Below, piece by piece: positions 35,254 through 43,212 of a DNA stretch of 64,000 nucleotides. The first letter of the stretch is position 1, and every line of letters starts with the position of its first letter. The position numbers and the translations under genes are program-made. The notes under the pieces are model-generated. The model ran no database searches. It was not told the DNA's origin and saw only the letters and a list, made by a program, of their open reading frames with translations. Origin of the DNA: Brachycybe producta (Eukaryota > Arthropoda > Diplopoda > Playtdesmida > Andrognathidae); the NCBI GenBank assembly GCA_036925085.1, contig JAUPFP010000045.1, positions 682,001-746,000 on the forward strand, written 5' to 3'.

Positions 35254-35483
35254 TTTAACGATAGAGGGCAGCACATTAGACAACACGAATAGGAAACGGC
35301 AACTCTTTGTTTCTTAGTTTTGAGTAACAAATTAAGAATCTTACAATTTCTTGAGGTTGAAAAGTTAACAGACCTGAGTGAGCTGCAATTAATTTTCGAG
35401 GTGACTAAATTCCAGTCTAAATTGCCGTCAACTTCGTCCACCATTTTATTCCTTTCTTCCCGTTGTTTGTTGAAAGTTGCCAT
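7473..35483 (-). CDS. TRMT12: tRNA wybutosine-synthesizing protein 2 (TYW2/TRMT12), 6 exons
   Basis: Exons, minus strand: 35483-35374, 29638-29289, 14354-14132, 9044-8935, 8121-7964, 7874-7473. They join in phase to 1353 nt, 450 codons plus stop; the human protein is about 448. Family role: transfers the aminocarboxypropyl group of SAM onto the tricyclic base at position 37 of tRNA-Phe on the way to wybutosine. Seen: GDHSWVTHIDNGIKY before the Rossmann domain, SAM motif VVDLYAGIGYF (about 259-269), HACEWNP (283-289), IHFGDNR, RVNLGLIPSSEAGW (326-339), GGVLHIHGNV and C-terminal VKSYAPHIDH. A Gly/Ala/Ser/Thr-rich stretch follows HIHGNV, and a Lys/Glu-rich insert lies near residues 154-175. Exon 1 has the least homology support (0.75): it was chosen because its AG|G join is in phase, it has an ATG and it restores family length. 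The 15-kb intron 2 holds a nested ORF and many repeats. Confidence 0.92.
8505..8812. mobile_element. Family A MITE in TYW2 intron 4
   Basis: Both arms present: ATATTTTCATGTTGACATC and GATATCAACATGAAAATACT, ending AAACCACCTTAAA. Confidence 0.75.
9538..9905. repeat. Inverted-repeat element with TAGATGGCGCC arms
   Basis: GGCTCCATAGATAACTACTT...GGTAGATGGCGCC at the left, GGCGCCATCTAACG...AGTAGATC-like complement at the right. A related end occurs at 15770-15812. Inside TYW2 intron 3. Confidence 0.5.
9908..10112. mobile_element. Family A MITE, internally deleted
   Basis: CTTAAGGTGGTTTTAAAATA, AAACTAGAAGGGTAGC, then the mirrored ACCCTTCTAGTTTCTAAGG. Confidence 0.7.
10774..10822. repeat. (CT)n microsatellite
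   Basis: About 24 uninterrupted CT units. Similar tracts are at 6505-6542 (CT) and 14055-14078 (GA). Confidence 0.95.
11011..11199. repeat. Fold-back element rich in AATCTGCAGA
   Basis: CTTGTCAATCTATGGAATTA opens it and the imperfect complement CTAATTCCGCAGATTGACAG closes it; inner arms pair through GAATCTGCAAAATTCAA. TATATATA flanks it on both sides. Confidence 0.7.
11495..12170. mobile_element. Family A cluster (two to three copies)
   Basis: A copy at 11495-11833 is followed by a right-arm fragment (11833-11910) and another copy starting ATGGTTTATGAACAGCTGAT at about 11920 and ending near 12170. Confidence 0.7.
13052..13140. repeat. Hairpin with 41-bp arms
   Basis: Arms 13052-13092 and 13100-13140 match at about 38 of 41 positions around a 7-nt AATAATT loop (GGCGCTTGTTCC/GGAACAAGCGCC at the stem top). 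Lies 42 bp left of the 13182-13550 element. Confidence 0.85.
13182..13550. mobile_element. TIR element with 29-31 bp termini
   Basis: AAGCCTGGAACACACACACG at the left and CGTGTGTGTTCCAGGCTT at the right, continuing with GGAATTCCGC. The interior is AT-rich and non-coding. Confidence 0.8.
15520..15765. mobile_element. Family A MITE
   Basis: AAATAAGCTTTTTATGTGAG and mirrored GCTTATTTTGAAAAATATC blocks, ending AATCAGTTATTCATAAACCA. Confidence 0.65.
15921..16128. mobile_element. FB1 fold-back element, copy b
   Basis: GACAGGCAGTTA at one end and TAACTGCCTGTC at the other, with the shared GACGACCGGCAACTTCTAAT core in both arms. It appears to sit within a larger element related to the one at 5296-5845, judging from its right flank. 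Confidence 0.75.
16130..16960. other. TYW2 intron: AT-rich, repeated TTGCAAAC words
   Basis: Between 16305 and 16470 CTTGCAAAC/CTTGCAGAC recurs several times with irregular spacing. Nothing coding is seen here; the nested secreted ORF follows. Confidence 0.5.
16978..17292 (-). CDS. Small secreted six-cysteine protein, single exon, nested in TYW2 intron 2
   Basis: An uninterrupted 104-codon frame with a textbook signal peptide: hydrophobic core ITLGFLFALIAIGASYA and a likely cut just before DFPC. The mature part (about 82 residues) has six cysteines (contexts DFPC, GRC, VEC, FQC, FKC, VDC) and three N-glycosylation sequons (NVT, NAT, NVT). A short Q/P run precedes the fourth cysteine. Codon use looks ordinary and no repeat covers it. 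It lies on the same strand as its host gene, inside the 14355-29288 intron, so it needs its own promoter. A TATA-like TTTTATAC lies about 60 nt upstream (minus strand, near 17350-17358). I recognise no family. It could be a secreted peptide, inhibitor or adhesion fragment, a retrocopy, or an exon of an unseen longer gene. Confidence 0.65.
   Translation of the reverse strand: MMNFAITLGFLFALIAIGASYADFPCQDLSNVTIVGRCDVELVYENATDSFRVECAKQQQPPPPFQCFEFKCLDLNGFNVTVDCLNRVPTSVKSGTLEISTVHQ
18066..18515. mobile_element. TIR element, AGGGATGG ends
   Basis: AGGGATGGGCCATTCGAATC at the left, CTTGACCATCCCT at the right, interior rich in GAATC/GATTC. No clear target duplication. Confidence 0.5.
19020..20990. 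other. TYW2 intron with a GC-richer unexplained island
   Basis: 19480-19960 is distinctly richer in G+C (GTGGCCTGCCTCGTGGGCC, GGTCCCGTGGACATCGC) than its surroundings. No motif or terminal repeat is identified. A second stretch, 20800-20850, repeats text found at 13660-13730 (GATTCAGCTCTGAAAACTGT, AATATGGACTTA), so it is also a dispersed repeat. Confidence 0.45.
20999..21204. mobile_element. FB1 fold-back element, copy c
   Basis: Well-preserved palindrome with ACAGGCAATTAG ends. Imperfect flanking duplication (TCTCTAAG on both sides, with a few extra bases on the right). Confidence 0.8.
21790..22400. repeat. Tandem array of family A left arms
   Basis: Three successive head-to-tail left arms (from about 21795, 21970 and 22155), each with AAACTAGAAGGG, TATTTTCATGT and a CAGTTTGRAAATRACYCAAC-type segment. 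The units are joined by GTAAACRCCYMTTGAA.. TTCTGTCTTTC rather than by right arms. Confidence 0.7.
22570..22600. repeat. Short hairpin, 11-bp arms
   Basis: TGTTAGGTGTA, 9-nt loop, TACACCTAACA. No T-run follows; function unknown. Confidence 0.7.
23119..23212. repeat. Minisatellite of about 19-bp units
   Basis: Units of AGAGTGAGTGAAGAGTGGA repeated three to four times after a GTGAGTGAGTGA lead-in. Confidence 0.8.
23753..23791. repeat. Two-tier hairpin
   Basis: GCGCTTTTC pairs with GAAAAGCGC, and inside it CCAAC pairs with GTTGG. May be an RNA stem or a worn transposon end. Confidence 0.6.
24777..24794. repeat. Poly(C) tract, 18 bp
   Basis: Uninterrupted C run. Comparable homopolymers: G at 27921-27938, 41757-41770 and 46879-46897; C at 33292-33306. 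Confidence 0.95.
24958..25499. repeat. 540-bp fold-back element with arms of about 240 bp
   Basis: Ends ACACACTTTGGTTGTTAATA and its complement. Both arms share AACTGCCATGTTTATTTT, TAATTTTATAATTAA, CAATAAAGATTA and AAACAGCATT in mirror order, leaving a short centre. Confidence 0.85.
26315..26560. repeat. Dispersed repeat, ATCACATTGGCAA family, copy 1
   Basis: GCGATCACATTGGCAAGTTT, AAATACTCTTGGCAAGACTTA and CGTCTTACAGAAAACGC recur in the same order at 44770-45010. It may be part of a larger GTTTCCACTTG-type element. Confidence 0.6.
27475..27703. mobile_element. TIR element (GTTTACACGAGGC family) with 9-bp duplication
   Basis: TIRs GCGTTTACACGAGGC and GCCTCGTGTAAACGC. Flanked by AAGTGTTCC at 27466-27474 and 27704-27712. 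Length 229 bp, no coding. Confidence 0.8.
28173..28366. mobile_element. FB2-related fold-back, copy h
   Basis: Arms CATCTGTAGACAGCTTC and complement, with the CTCATAAAAGGGCGGAG core. Flanked by CTTGGCAC at 28165-28172 and 28367-28374, an 8-bp target duplication. Confidence 0.8.
29910..30205. mobile_element. Family A MITE in TYW2 intron 1
   Basis: AAACTAGAAGGGTAGCTAGC, CACTTAAGGGTGTTGAT and the mirrored CCGTTCTAGTTTCTAAAACA. It abuts the TIR element at 30212. Confidence 0.7.
30212..30594. mobile_element. TIR element, CGTTTCCACTA family, copy 1
   Basis: ATAACTCGTTTCCACTAC...GTAGTGGAAACGAGGTATT, with TGGTTAACCACATTA-type inner repeats. Second copy at 43680-43985. Confidence 0.7.
31262..31607. 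mobile_element. Family A MITE in TYW2 intron 1
   Basis: GATGGTTTAGGAACAGCTGA at the left, GAAAGACAGAATAATCAAAG at the right. The centre contains a CCATAGATG insertion resembling the element at 9538. Confidence 0.65.
31781..32035. mobile_element. GTCACTACAGCTACCA element, copy 1, with TTAGG-like tract
   Basis: CTCACTACAGCTACCAAAAA at the left, TTGGTAGCTGTAGTGACCC (twice) at the right, and a GGTTAGGTTAGGTTTCATT-type tract between (about 31855-31945). It is the inverted copy of 33448-33892. Confidence 0.7.
32262..32750. mobile_element. TIR element, GGCTGGGTACGGACGATC ends
   Basis: TTAGGCTGGGTACGGACGATC-type left end and GATCGTCTGTATCCAGCTTTA right end. It lies between the two inverted GTCACTACAGC elements, in TYW2 intron 1. 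No protein recognised. Confidence 0.6.
33448..33892. mobile_element. GTCACTACAGCTACCA element, copy 2, with CCTAACCGAA minisatellite
   Basis: GGGTCACTACAGCTACCA (twice) at the left and TTGGTAGCTGTAGTGACCC at the right. Roughly 33595-33790 is a degenerate tandem array of 10-nt CCTAACCGAA/CCTTACCGAA units. Confidence 0.75.
34020..34204 (-). mobile_element. Helitron-like element, short diverged copy 4
   Basis: Begins (as the 3' end on the minus strand) with CTAG after A, then a degraded form of the same CCCGTCAT hairpin. It ends near CAGACTTGGC, similar to the CAGACCTGGGA end of copy 2. The middle is shortened. Confidence 0.5.
34231..34617 (-). mobile_element. Helitron-like non-autonomous element, copy 2
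   Basis: On the minus strand it runs from A|TCCCAGGTCTG (5', 34617) to a CCCGTCATTTATGACGGG hairpin and ...ACCCCACTAG|T (3', 34231). TC start, CTAG end, subterminal hairpin and A^T insertion are the Helitron hallmarks. It is inserted in a TATATA tract. It lacks the FB2 insert found in copies 1 and 3. Confidence 0.75.
34634..35030 (-). mobile_element. Helitron-like element, copy 3 (5' truncated)
   Basis: Same CTAG/hairpin 3' end as copy 2 at 34634 and the same orientation, starting 16 bp from the end of copy 2. It carries the FB2 fold-back (34673-34802). Similarity to copy 1 stops near 35030. Confidence 0.7.
34673..34802. mobile_element. FB2 fold-back, copy g (inside Helitron copy 3)
   Basis: Same sequence as the 1521-1667 copy, with the left arm shortened. 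Its position in the Helitron body is the same, so it was probably carried along by Helitron amplification. Confidence 0.7.
35101..35243. repeat. (TAA)n / (ATA)n microsatellite
   Basis: About 140 bp of AATAATAAT with a few interruptions, in TYW2 intron 1 about 130 bp from exon 1. Confidence 0.9.
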
Positions 35484-35667
35484 GTTTAAGAGGTTACTCT
35501 ATTCAATAAAACAGTACAACGCGATCACGCTGATCCTAGTGGCAAATGTGGAAGTTAACATTTGGCGCGCTCTACGAAATAGTTCAGCTGAAATAAAATG
35601 TTGTTATGCAGTGAAGCGCGTTGTCTTGTTAAAGGGGGAGCTTTCAAGAACTTTCTATTTTTTTTTT

Positions 35668-35970
35668 TAAATTTATTATTTCAGAAGCAAAATTAAAAGG
35701 AACTAGAAAGTGTTTTTAGAAACTAGAAAAAGGTAGCACAATCACTTAAATCTCTAAAAAAAACGTTTTTATAAACAAACCTTAAAAATATCGTCTCCTT
35801 GAAGTTAGGTTATTTTCGGACTCACATAAAAAGCTTATTTTGAAAGATATCAACCCTTAAGTGATTGAGATACCATTCTAGTTTTTAAAACACATTCAAG
35901 TTTTTCTTCCTTTTGCACCTGAAAGACAGAATAATCATAGTTCGAGAGGCCCCGTTTACACATAAAATTT
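35668..35970. mobile_element. Family A MITE just 5' of TYW2
   Basis: Both arms (AAACTAGAAAAAGGTAGC; GATACCATTCTAGTTTTTAA). It lies about 190 bp upstream of the TYW2 start codon, within the divergent intergenic region. Confidence 0.7.
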
Positions 35971-36211
35971 ATTTTAAAAGACAAGGTTCTCTTTATTAAT
36001 AAAGATCAAGTAAAGCGGTCCGTTGGTCATGTTCGTCTGTCATTCATAACCCGGGGACCACCTGCATTACACAATGGCAAGAGACAACAACAACAAAAAA
36101 AAAGCCTACTTGACTTGCAGTGCCACTCGAGTGGGAAAATATAGAAACAGAACACCTAAGAGAACATGAAGTGTAATAGGCAGAGTTGATAGAGGTAGCG
36201 TCAACACCTTT

Positions 36212-37092
36212 TAGGGTGCGTTCACACCTAACGAACGGTCACGAACGAACACGAACATGCACAAACGAATGCTTACGAGCAATCATGGTTGAAATCGCAA
36301 TATATTCGTTTATATTCCACCCGGCGCTCAATTTCTAGTATATTAAAGAGGTTTTTACTTTCACGTTTTTACACTATAAGAACGCCGAACGCGAACGGAA
36401 ACATTTCTTCTTTGAAGTACCGACAGCGAGGGATTACTAATCGTGATGTTCATTCGTGCTTGTCAAGGCGTCCACACTGAACGCGACCGAGAAAGGGTGA
36501 GGACTCACAAATGCCTCATGTGTGAAATGTTGTTTTAACGAACGTTAGTTACGCAGGATTAGGCGCCGATCAGGATGCCTCTTTGTAATTCTTTTTAAAA
36601 AAACCGACACTTGAGTGGCTCGGTTTCGCAGCGAATTCGCATGACCTGAGGCTATTCGGATTGCCACGGATCAACGTAGACACGAAAGCATTCATGTGTT
36701 TTCATCCTTTCTTCGTTCGTTTTCATGCTGAAATGCAGCATGTAGAGCGGTTTGCTCTCGGCGCCGAACTCCAAAAGGGGCGCTTTCATATACTGAGCAA
36801 GGGGGCGCCTGCCTCTATATCAAAAGCCAAATTTTATATAAATTTTTAATAATAATTTCAAATAAAAATGTGATTTATATTTCATATTTAAAATGCTGTT
36901 ATTTTTACGACTCGCTTCGCTCGTTAGAAATTATAAGAATAGTTTTTTTTTAAAAATGTTTCACTCGCTGCGCTTGCGGCATTGGAATTATTTATGGAGG
37001 GGGGCGCACTCTAAAACCTAGCTACAAACCTAGATTTGAACATGTGTTCCTGTTCATTGGTGCTCGTTCGTTAAGTGTGGACGCACTTCTTA
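36212..37092. mobile_element. TIR element upstream of the G-gamma gene
   Basis: TTAGGGTGCGTTCACACCTAACGAACG-like left end (36212 on) and CGTTAAGTGTGGACGCACTT right end. An internal GGCGTCCACACTGAACGCG near 36470 suggests a nested or duplicated end. It occupies most of the DNA between the TYW2 and gamma start regions. Confidence 0.6.
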
Positions 37093-37390
37093 TATTACAC
37101 CCAAGTGAAGTGAACATTTGGGGTTAAAAATTCTTTGTTTTTGAAGTAGAAGGTTCCAGCTGTTCAGCTTTTATTGATGCTTAGACTGTGTGTGTGGTGT
37201 GGTGTTTGTGCTTGCGGCTGTGTTTCTCTCTCTCTCTCTCTCTCTCTCCCCAGATAAGAGCGAGACACATACGCCACACACAGACACTTCTAAAAATCTG
37301 GTAGCCTCTTAAAGTGATCTCTATTTTGCTCCCTTTTTTCTCTCCCTGATTTTGAATCGAACTTTCTAGTTTTCTTTTTTTTTTTTTCTT

Positions 37391-37867
37391 CAGTTGAGTG
37401 TTCTAGTGTTTTGTTGCGTTTTAGTAGTGCGGGCGTTGGTGTGGTTGGTGGTGGGTTCAAAATAGCAGCAAACTGATTCTGACTTCTTATTTTGGTTATT
37501 TTTTATCTTCCGATGCCCTGTTCTTTGAGGCAGTTCAGGGGTTGTAATTGCTGGAATACAACGACGACGACGACGACGACGAATATCAACAATTTATCAT
37601 CATCTATTTTTTATTCATTTTTTATTTTGAGCTTTGCAGTTATTAATTTTGTGAGTGTCGCCACCGCCACCGCCACCGCCGCCACCACCACCACCACTAC
37701 CACCACTTGTTTGGTATTCGACAAAGAAGAAAGAAATACTAGACTAGAAGGAGTAAAAAAGAGAAGAAGGGGACTAGAAAGAGTAGTTGAAGAAGTCGAA
37801 GTTCGAACTGTCTCAGGGCGACACCATTGCCGAATACTGCGACCTGTCTCCGCATCAGGCGGCTAAG
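37391..37867 (+). promoter_or_regulatory. Putative 5' leader of the G-gamma gene with an upstream ORF
   Basis: A T-rich tract followed by CTTCAG at 37388-37393 looks like a 3' splice site, so a leader exon may start near 37394. The segment carries (GAC)n at 37559-37581 and a CCACCG/CCACCA run at 37660-37707. An upstream frame from the ATG at 37492 stops with TAA at 37864-37866, one base before the gamma start. Its product is repeat-derived (Thr and Ala runs) and unlikely to be a protein of note. Whether the whole segment is transcribed cannot be told here. Confidence 0.4.
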
Positions 37868-40800
37868 ATGATGTCTCAGATTCAGGCAATGAGAAAACAA
37901 GTGGTTCAATTGCGACAAGAAGCCAATATTCAGAGAATCACCGTTTCACAGGCGTGTGAAGAGTAAGTCATGTCAGGCAGTCAGGTCACACAACACAGCG
38001 TTTAAACACGCATTCCTAACGTACTCCCTACCATTTCCCCTTTTTGTCATTAATATTGTTCAACAATTCCATCTGGAATGGAATGGAATGAAAAGGGCAA
38101 GAAGAAAAAAAATGAGCAAATTTCACTTGTTGCATAACACATGTCATTCTATTCATATTGAGATATGTAAGATTTTAAGAGGTTTTTCTTGGACTGTTGT
38201 CCCTCTACTACAGGCCATCTGAGCTGCTTTGCAGAGAAATTATTCAAATTCAGATGTTAACCTGCCTTAAGGTGGTTTTAAAAAGCGTAAACGCACCTCG
38301 AATTCTTTAATTATTCTCTGTCTTTCTGAAGCAAAATGAACAGAAAATTGAAAGTGTTTTAGAAACTAGAAAGGGTAGTTCAATCAAGCGTATTTTCGTC
38401 TTTTAAAAGAAGTTTTTTTTACTGTTAGTTTGAAAATGATACAAATTTAAAGTGGTTTTAAAGTGTAAACGGGGCCTTTCGAACTCTGATTATTCTGTCT
38501 TTGAAGTGCAAAAGGAAGAGAGAAAAAAACAACTTAAATATGTTTAGAAATTAGAAGGGTAACTCAATCAATTAAGGCTACTTTCATGTTGATATTGTTC
38601 AAAATAAGCTTTTTTTTTGGGGAGTTTGAAAATTATCCAATTTTAATTAGCAGATTATTTTTTATAAAAATTTTTTATTGAAAGAAACTAACATTAAAAT
38701 AGCATTAAGTGATTGATATGCCCTTCTAGTTTTCTGAAATGCTTTCTAGTTTCTATGAATTTTGTTCCCGAAAAGCCTCGTTTACACTTTAAAACCACCT
38801 TAAAGTTGGATCATTTTCAAACTAAGATAAAAAAGCTAATTTTAAAAGATCAAAATACGGAGTTTTAAAAATCAGCTGTTTAAAATTTTTGTCGCTAAAG
38901 TTTATTTTGAAAGATATCAACATGAAAATAATCATCTTAAGTGATTGAAGATACCCTTCTAGTTTCTAACACGCTTTCAGTTTTTCATTATTATTGTTCT
39001 TCTGAATAACCAGAGATTTTGAAAACCAGCTGTTTATAAAAAAAAACCATCATAATTGGTGTCTTATTTTTTTATAATTAACCATTGCTGAATATGCAAA
39101 TGAAGGAGACGAACAAATAGAATGGAAATGTGTTTATTTTGTGTTTCAGAAAAGCAACATTTAGAAGAAATTTAAAATGTATTAGAAATTAGAAGAGTAA
39201 ATAAACCTCTTAAGGATAATTTCATGTTGATTATCTTTAAGAAGAAACTAATTATTATTGAAATTTTTAATCCTCGATTTTCCGATTTTCCACTTCAAAT
39301 TGAATCAAAACCCATTCAATATGGCAATTTTACAAACTGTCAGAAAACGTTTATTATTTTTTTTATATCCATATTCTTATTTGATTCAGTTACTCTTCTA
39401 GTTTCTAAAACGAAGTTTAAATGTAAAATTTGTTTTCAAAAGTCGTTGAAGAATTGAAATACGGGAAAGGGGGGGTACCCTTGAAGATATTCCTTGCTTT
39501 TATTTACTCCTCTAGTTTATAGTAGTTTTATTTTTAAAAATGCAGCATATTATTCCGTTGACTTTTATGATTAGAGTTCGGATTTTTATGCCCTATCAAA
39601 ATTAAATGTTTCTCAGTTTGTGGCGCAAAGAGCCGAATTGTGAACTAACAATCCCGTTTACATCACAGGCAATTAGAAATCGAGACGAACAGAAGTTGCC
39701 TCCGCCCTTTTTTTTATGAGGAACGCAACTTCTAATTGGTTGATTATGTAGTCTGACGGCGAACCAAACAACAAACCAATTAGAAGTTGCCGGTCGTCAT
39801 AAAAAGGGCGGAGCCAACATCTGTTTGTTCCGATTTCTAATTGAATGTTTTACATCAACCAACAATTAAGGGGTTTTTCAATCAAAAACACTGGTTAGAG
39901 GCTAGAACTCTTAATTGATATCCGATAGTCTGTAAAAAAAACATCTAACCTTTGACCTGCAGCCTTTTTTTTACTATAGAATCATGCATAATTGCAATTA
40001 CTCTAATGATGATAATGATTACTTCACAATACGAGTGGCACTTGGGCCACAAATTGAGAAACGTTTGCTTGATATATTGCATAAAAATCCGATCCCAACT
40101 TTTATGCAAATAAAAATTCAAAAAAAGTTAGAAAATTTTGCGGTTTTTTTTTTGCTCAAATAGAAAAATATGAAAAATATGCTAGAAATTACCTTTCAGT
40201 TCATTTTATATGCAAAATAAATATGTAAATTATATGTAAAAAAAGCAGAAATGAATTAAATGTTTGTGTGAAGCAAATAATAACTACGATCGTCACAAAC
40301 AATAACAGAAAATACATATTTTAAAATGCATATTCATTTTAAGTAATATTGCAAATTATTTGCATTTATGCAATGTTATGCATGGTATATCAAAAAATTG
40401 CATACTTTTTTTTGCGATTTCTGCATTTCTTTTCGTTATTGAATTAATAATTATTGCACGTGTGGGTATTTTTTTTGGGTAATTTTTATGCATTTTGTGC
40501 ATTTTTAAGCAAACGTTTGACGTTACTTATAAGGATGGAGTAATCCTTAAGGGCCTACTTTATTCGTTTCTCATTTAACTTTTTTTTTTGATCATATTTA
40601 AGTAAGTACACAAAACCTTCGTTGATGTTAATAATAATGACTCATTGTTAATGAACATACCTTGTATAATAATTATGTATGCTCTACTCTACTGTATTAT
40701 ATACATACATGTGGTAGTCTTGATATACAAAATATATGCAAGTTGGGCTTTGAACGATCAATGAAGCTTTTTTTGGCTTTAGAAACAGGGGAAATTACAT

Positions 40801-42041
40801 CTGGGTCGCCTATTCTGAGGCACTACTCTCTCACTATCGAACTCTTTCTCTTTCATCCATCTCTTTCTTCCTATTTCTCTCTCTCTCTCTCTCTCCCTCC
40901 ATCCTCTCTCTCTCTCTCTTTTCAATCTCTCTAAGGCTGTTTCTCTGATCCTCATCTTTCTTCCTTCTCTCTTAATTTTTCATTCTCTTCCATCTCTCCT
41001 CAATCTTTCTAACTCTCTTCCATCTCTCTGTCTTCCATCTCTGACTCTCACTTTCATCTTTTCATTCCATCTTTTCTCTCTCTCTCTCTACTCTAACTCA
41101 CTTTCATCTTTCCATTCCATCTCTTCTCTCTCTCTCTCTCTCTCAATATCTCTCTCTCTCTCTCTCAATTTTTCTCTCTCACTCTCTCTGTTTCATCTCT
41201 CATCCTCTGTTTTTCTTTTTTTCATCTCTCCCCTTTATCTCTAACTCTCACTTCCATCTCTCTTTCTCTCTCTACTCTAACTCTCACTTTCATCTTTCCA
41301 TTCCATCTCTTCTCTCTCTCACTATTTCTCTCAATTTCTCTCTCTCTGTCTCTTTCTGTTTCATCTCTCCCCTTCATTTCTAACTCTCTCTCTCTTCCAT
41401 CTTTCCATTCCATCTCTTCTCTCTCCTCTCCCTTTTTTTCTATAATTGATCCCCTTTCTCTGTCTCCCTCTGTTTCTCTCTTTCTGTGTTGAGAGAGAGA
41501 GAGAGAGAGAGAGAAATTCTAGATGCGTTTTCTCTGTGGGTTCTTGATGATGATAAATTAATGACTGTGTTGGAGTCTTTTGAGATTTTTTTTTTATTTT
41601 CAATATGTATTTTCCATCCTATGTCGTTATGAAGTAAACAAAAATACCAATACCACTTCTAGTTTTTTTTTTGAATAGAGAAATAGGGAAACATAAAATA
41701 CATATTATACAGGGAGAGAGGGATACATGTTACACAATCAAAGTGAGGAGGGGGAAGGGGGGGGGGGGGGAATCACCCTTTTGACGGTTATTCAGAGTAG
41801 ACAATGTGCAGAATGTCCCACATTAAAATAATGCCGACATTTTGTACATTTGGCGCATTCTTGTTGTGGTATTTTGAGAATCGCCGAAAATGCTTAAACG
41901 ATTTTGCAAAAATTTTACTACCGGTACCGAATTAGTGATTTTCCAAACTAACTAGTGAATTTGCAAAAAAAAAAAATGTGTGTAATTTTCGACTTTCTAA
42001 TAGAAACACATAAAAAAGTAAGATAAATTGAAAAAATAAAA

Positions 42042-42072
<31 letters not shown>

Positions 42073-43173
42073 TAAAAGAGATAGACAAGAGAGTACGAGA
42101 GTGAAAGAGAGAAAAGGGAAGATTCACACGCGCTGAAAAAAAATCCCATTGAATTTCACTTTGTAAGGCATTTACCAGAAGCGCTTTTTGAGTGAAAAGA
42201 TACACAGAATTTTTTTTATTTCTACATGTATTTCTATTTCCTGGAGGTTTTCCGGCGTGTGTGATTTTTCCCTAAGAGAGAGAGAGAGAGAGACAAAATG
42301 ATGCTGAGAGATGAGTGGGGAAAAAGGGGAGATTGAAAGAAGCTCCTATTGAGCTTTAGAAGCCGTATAATATACAGAGAGAGAGAGAGTGACTTTTCTA
42401 TTTTTCTTTCATATAAAAGATAAGAAATACCTCTACGTTCTTTAAACTTTAAGAAAAAAGATATTTTATTACAAAAAAAAATACAAGAAATACGAAAAAT
42501 ATTTTCTGAAAAGAAAAACATATTTGAAGGTTTTAATGTATTTGCAATTCGATTTCTATTTTTTTTTTCTAAAATAAATTATTGACTGAATAAATGAATG
42601 AAAATACTTTGAGAGATCGACTGCAATTTTTTCTATTATTTTATTAAAAACACACAACAAAATGGCGAAAAATATATAATATTATTTTCAGTTTAAAAAA
42701 AAAAATGGAAGTAAACTTAAAATCTGATTAGTTTTTTTTGTTGTTGTAAATTTTCAACTTAGTTTGATTTTTCATTCTGAATTATTTTTTAATGGATTCT
42801 GACAAATAGAAAAATAATAAGATTTCAAGTTTGATCTTTTTTCTTCTTCTTCTTGTTTCAATTTATTTTGAAATACATTTGTAAATTAGATTTTTAATTC
42901 AAATAAAATTCTCTCAGTATGAAAAAGGCATCAAATATGTATAATTTCAAAAAAGGTCCTTCTACTCCCTTTCATTTCGTTCTTATCATAAGATGTGTAC
43001 ATAAATAATTCAAAGGCACTCTTCCCTCCCAATTCCCCATCACTACTTTCCTATTTCAATTCCCATCCGTTTTCAACGCCGAAAAAAAAGAAGCTTTTTC
43101 TTCTTGTCTCTTTTTATAAGAAAGTTGTTTCTTGAAAATGTGTCGAAAGAAACATAAATTTCATCAAGATGAC

Positions 43174-43212
<39 letters not shown>

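Noticed and set aside
40862..41605. Several long open frames, both strands, in the CT-rich tract
   Set aside because: They are products of the simple repeat (Ser/Leu or Arg/Glu runs) and have no codon bias or homology.
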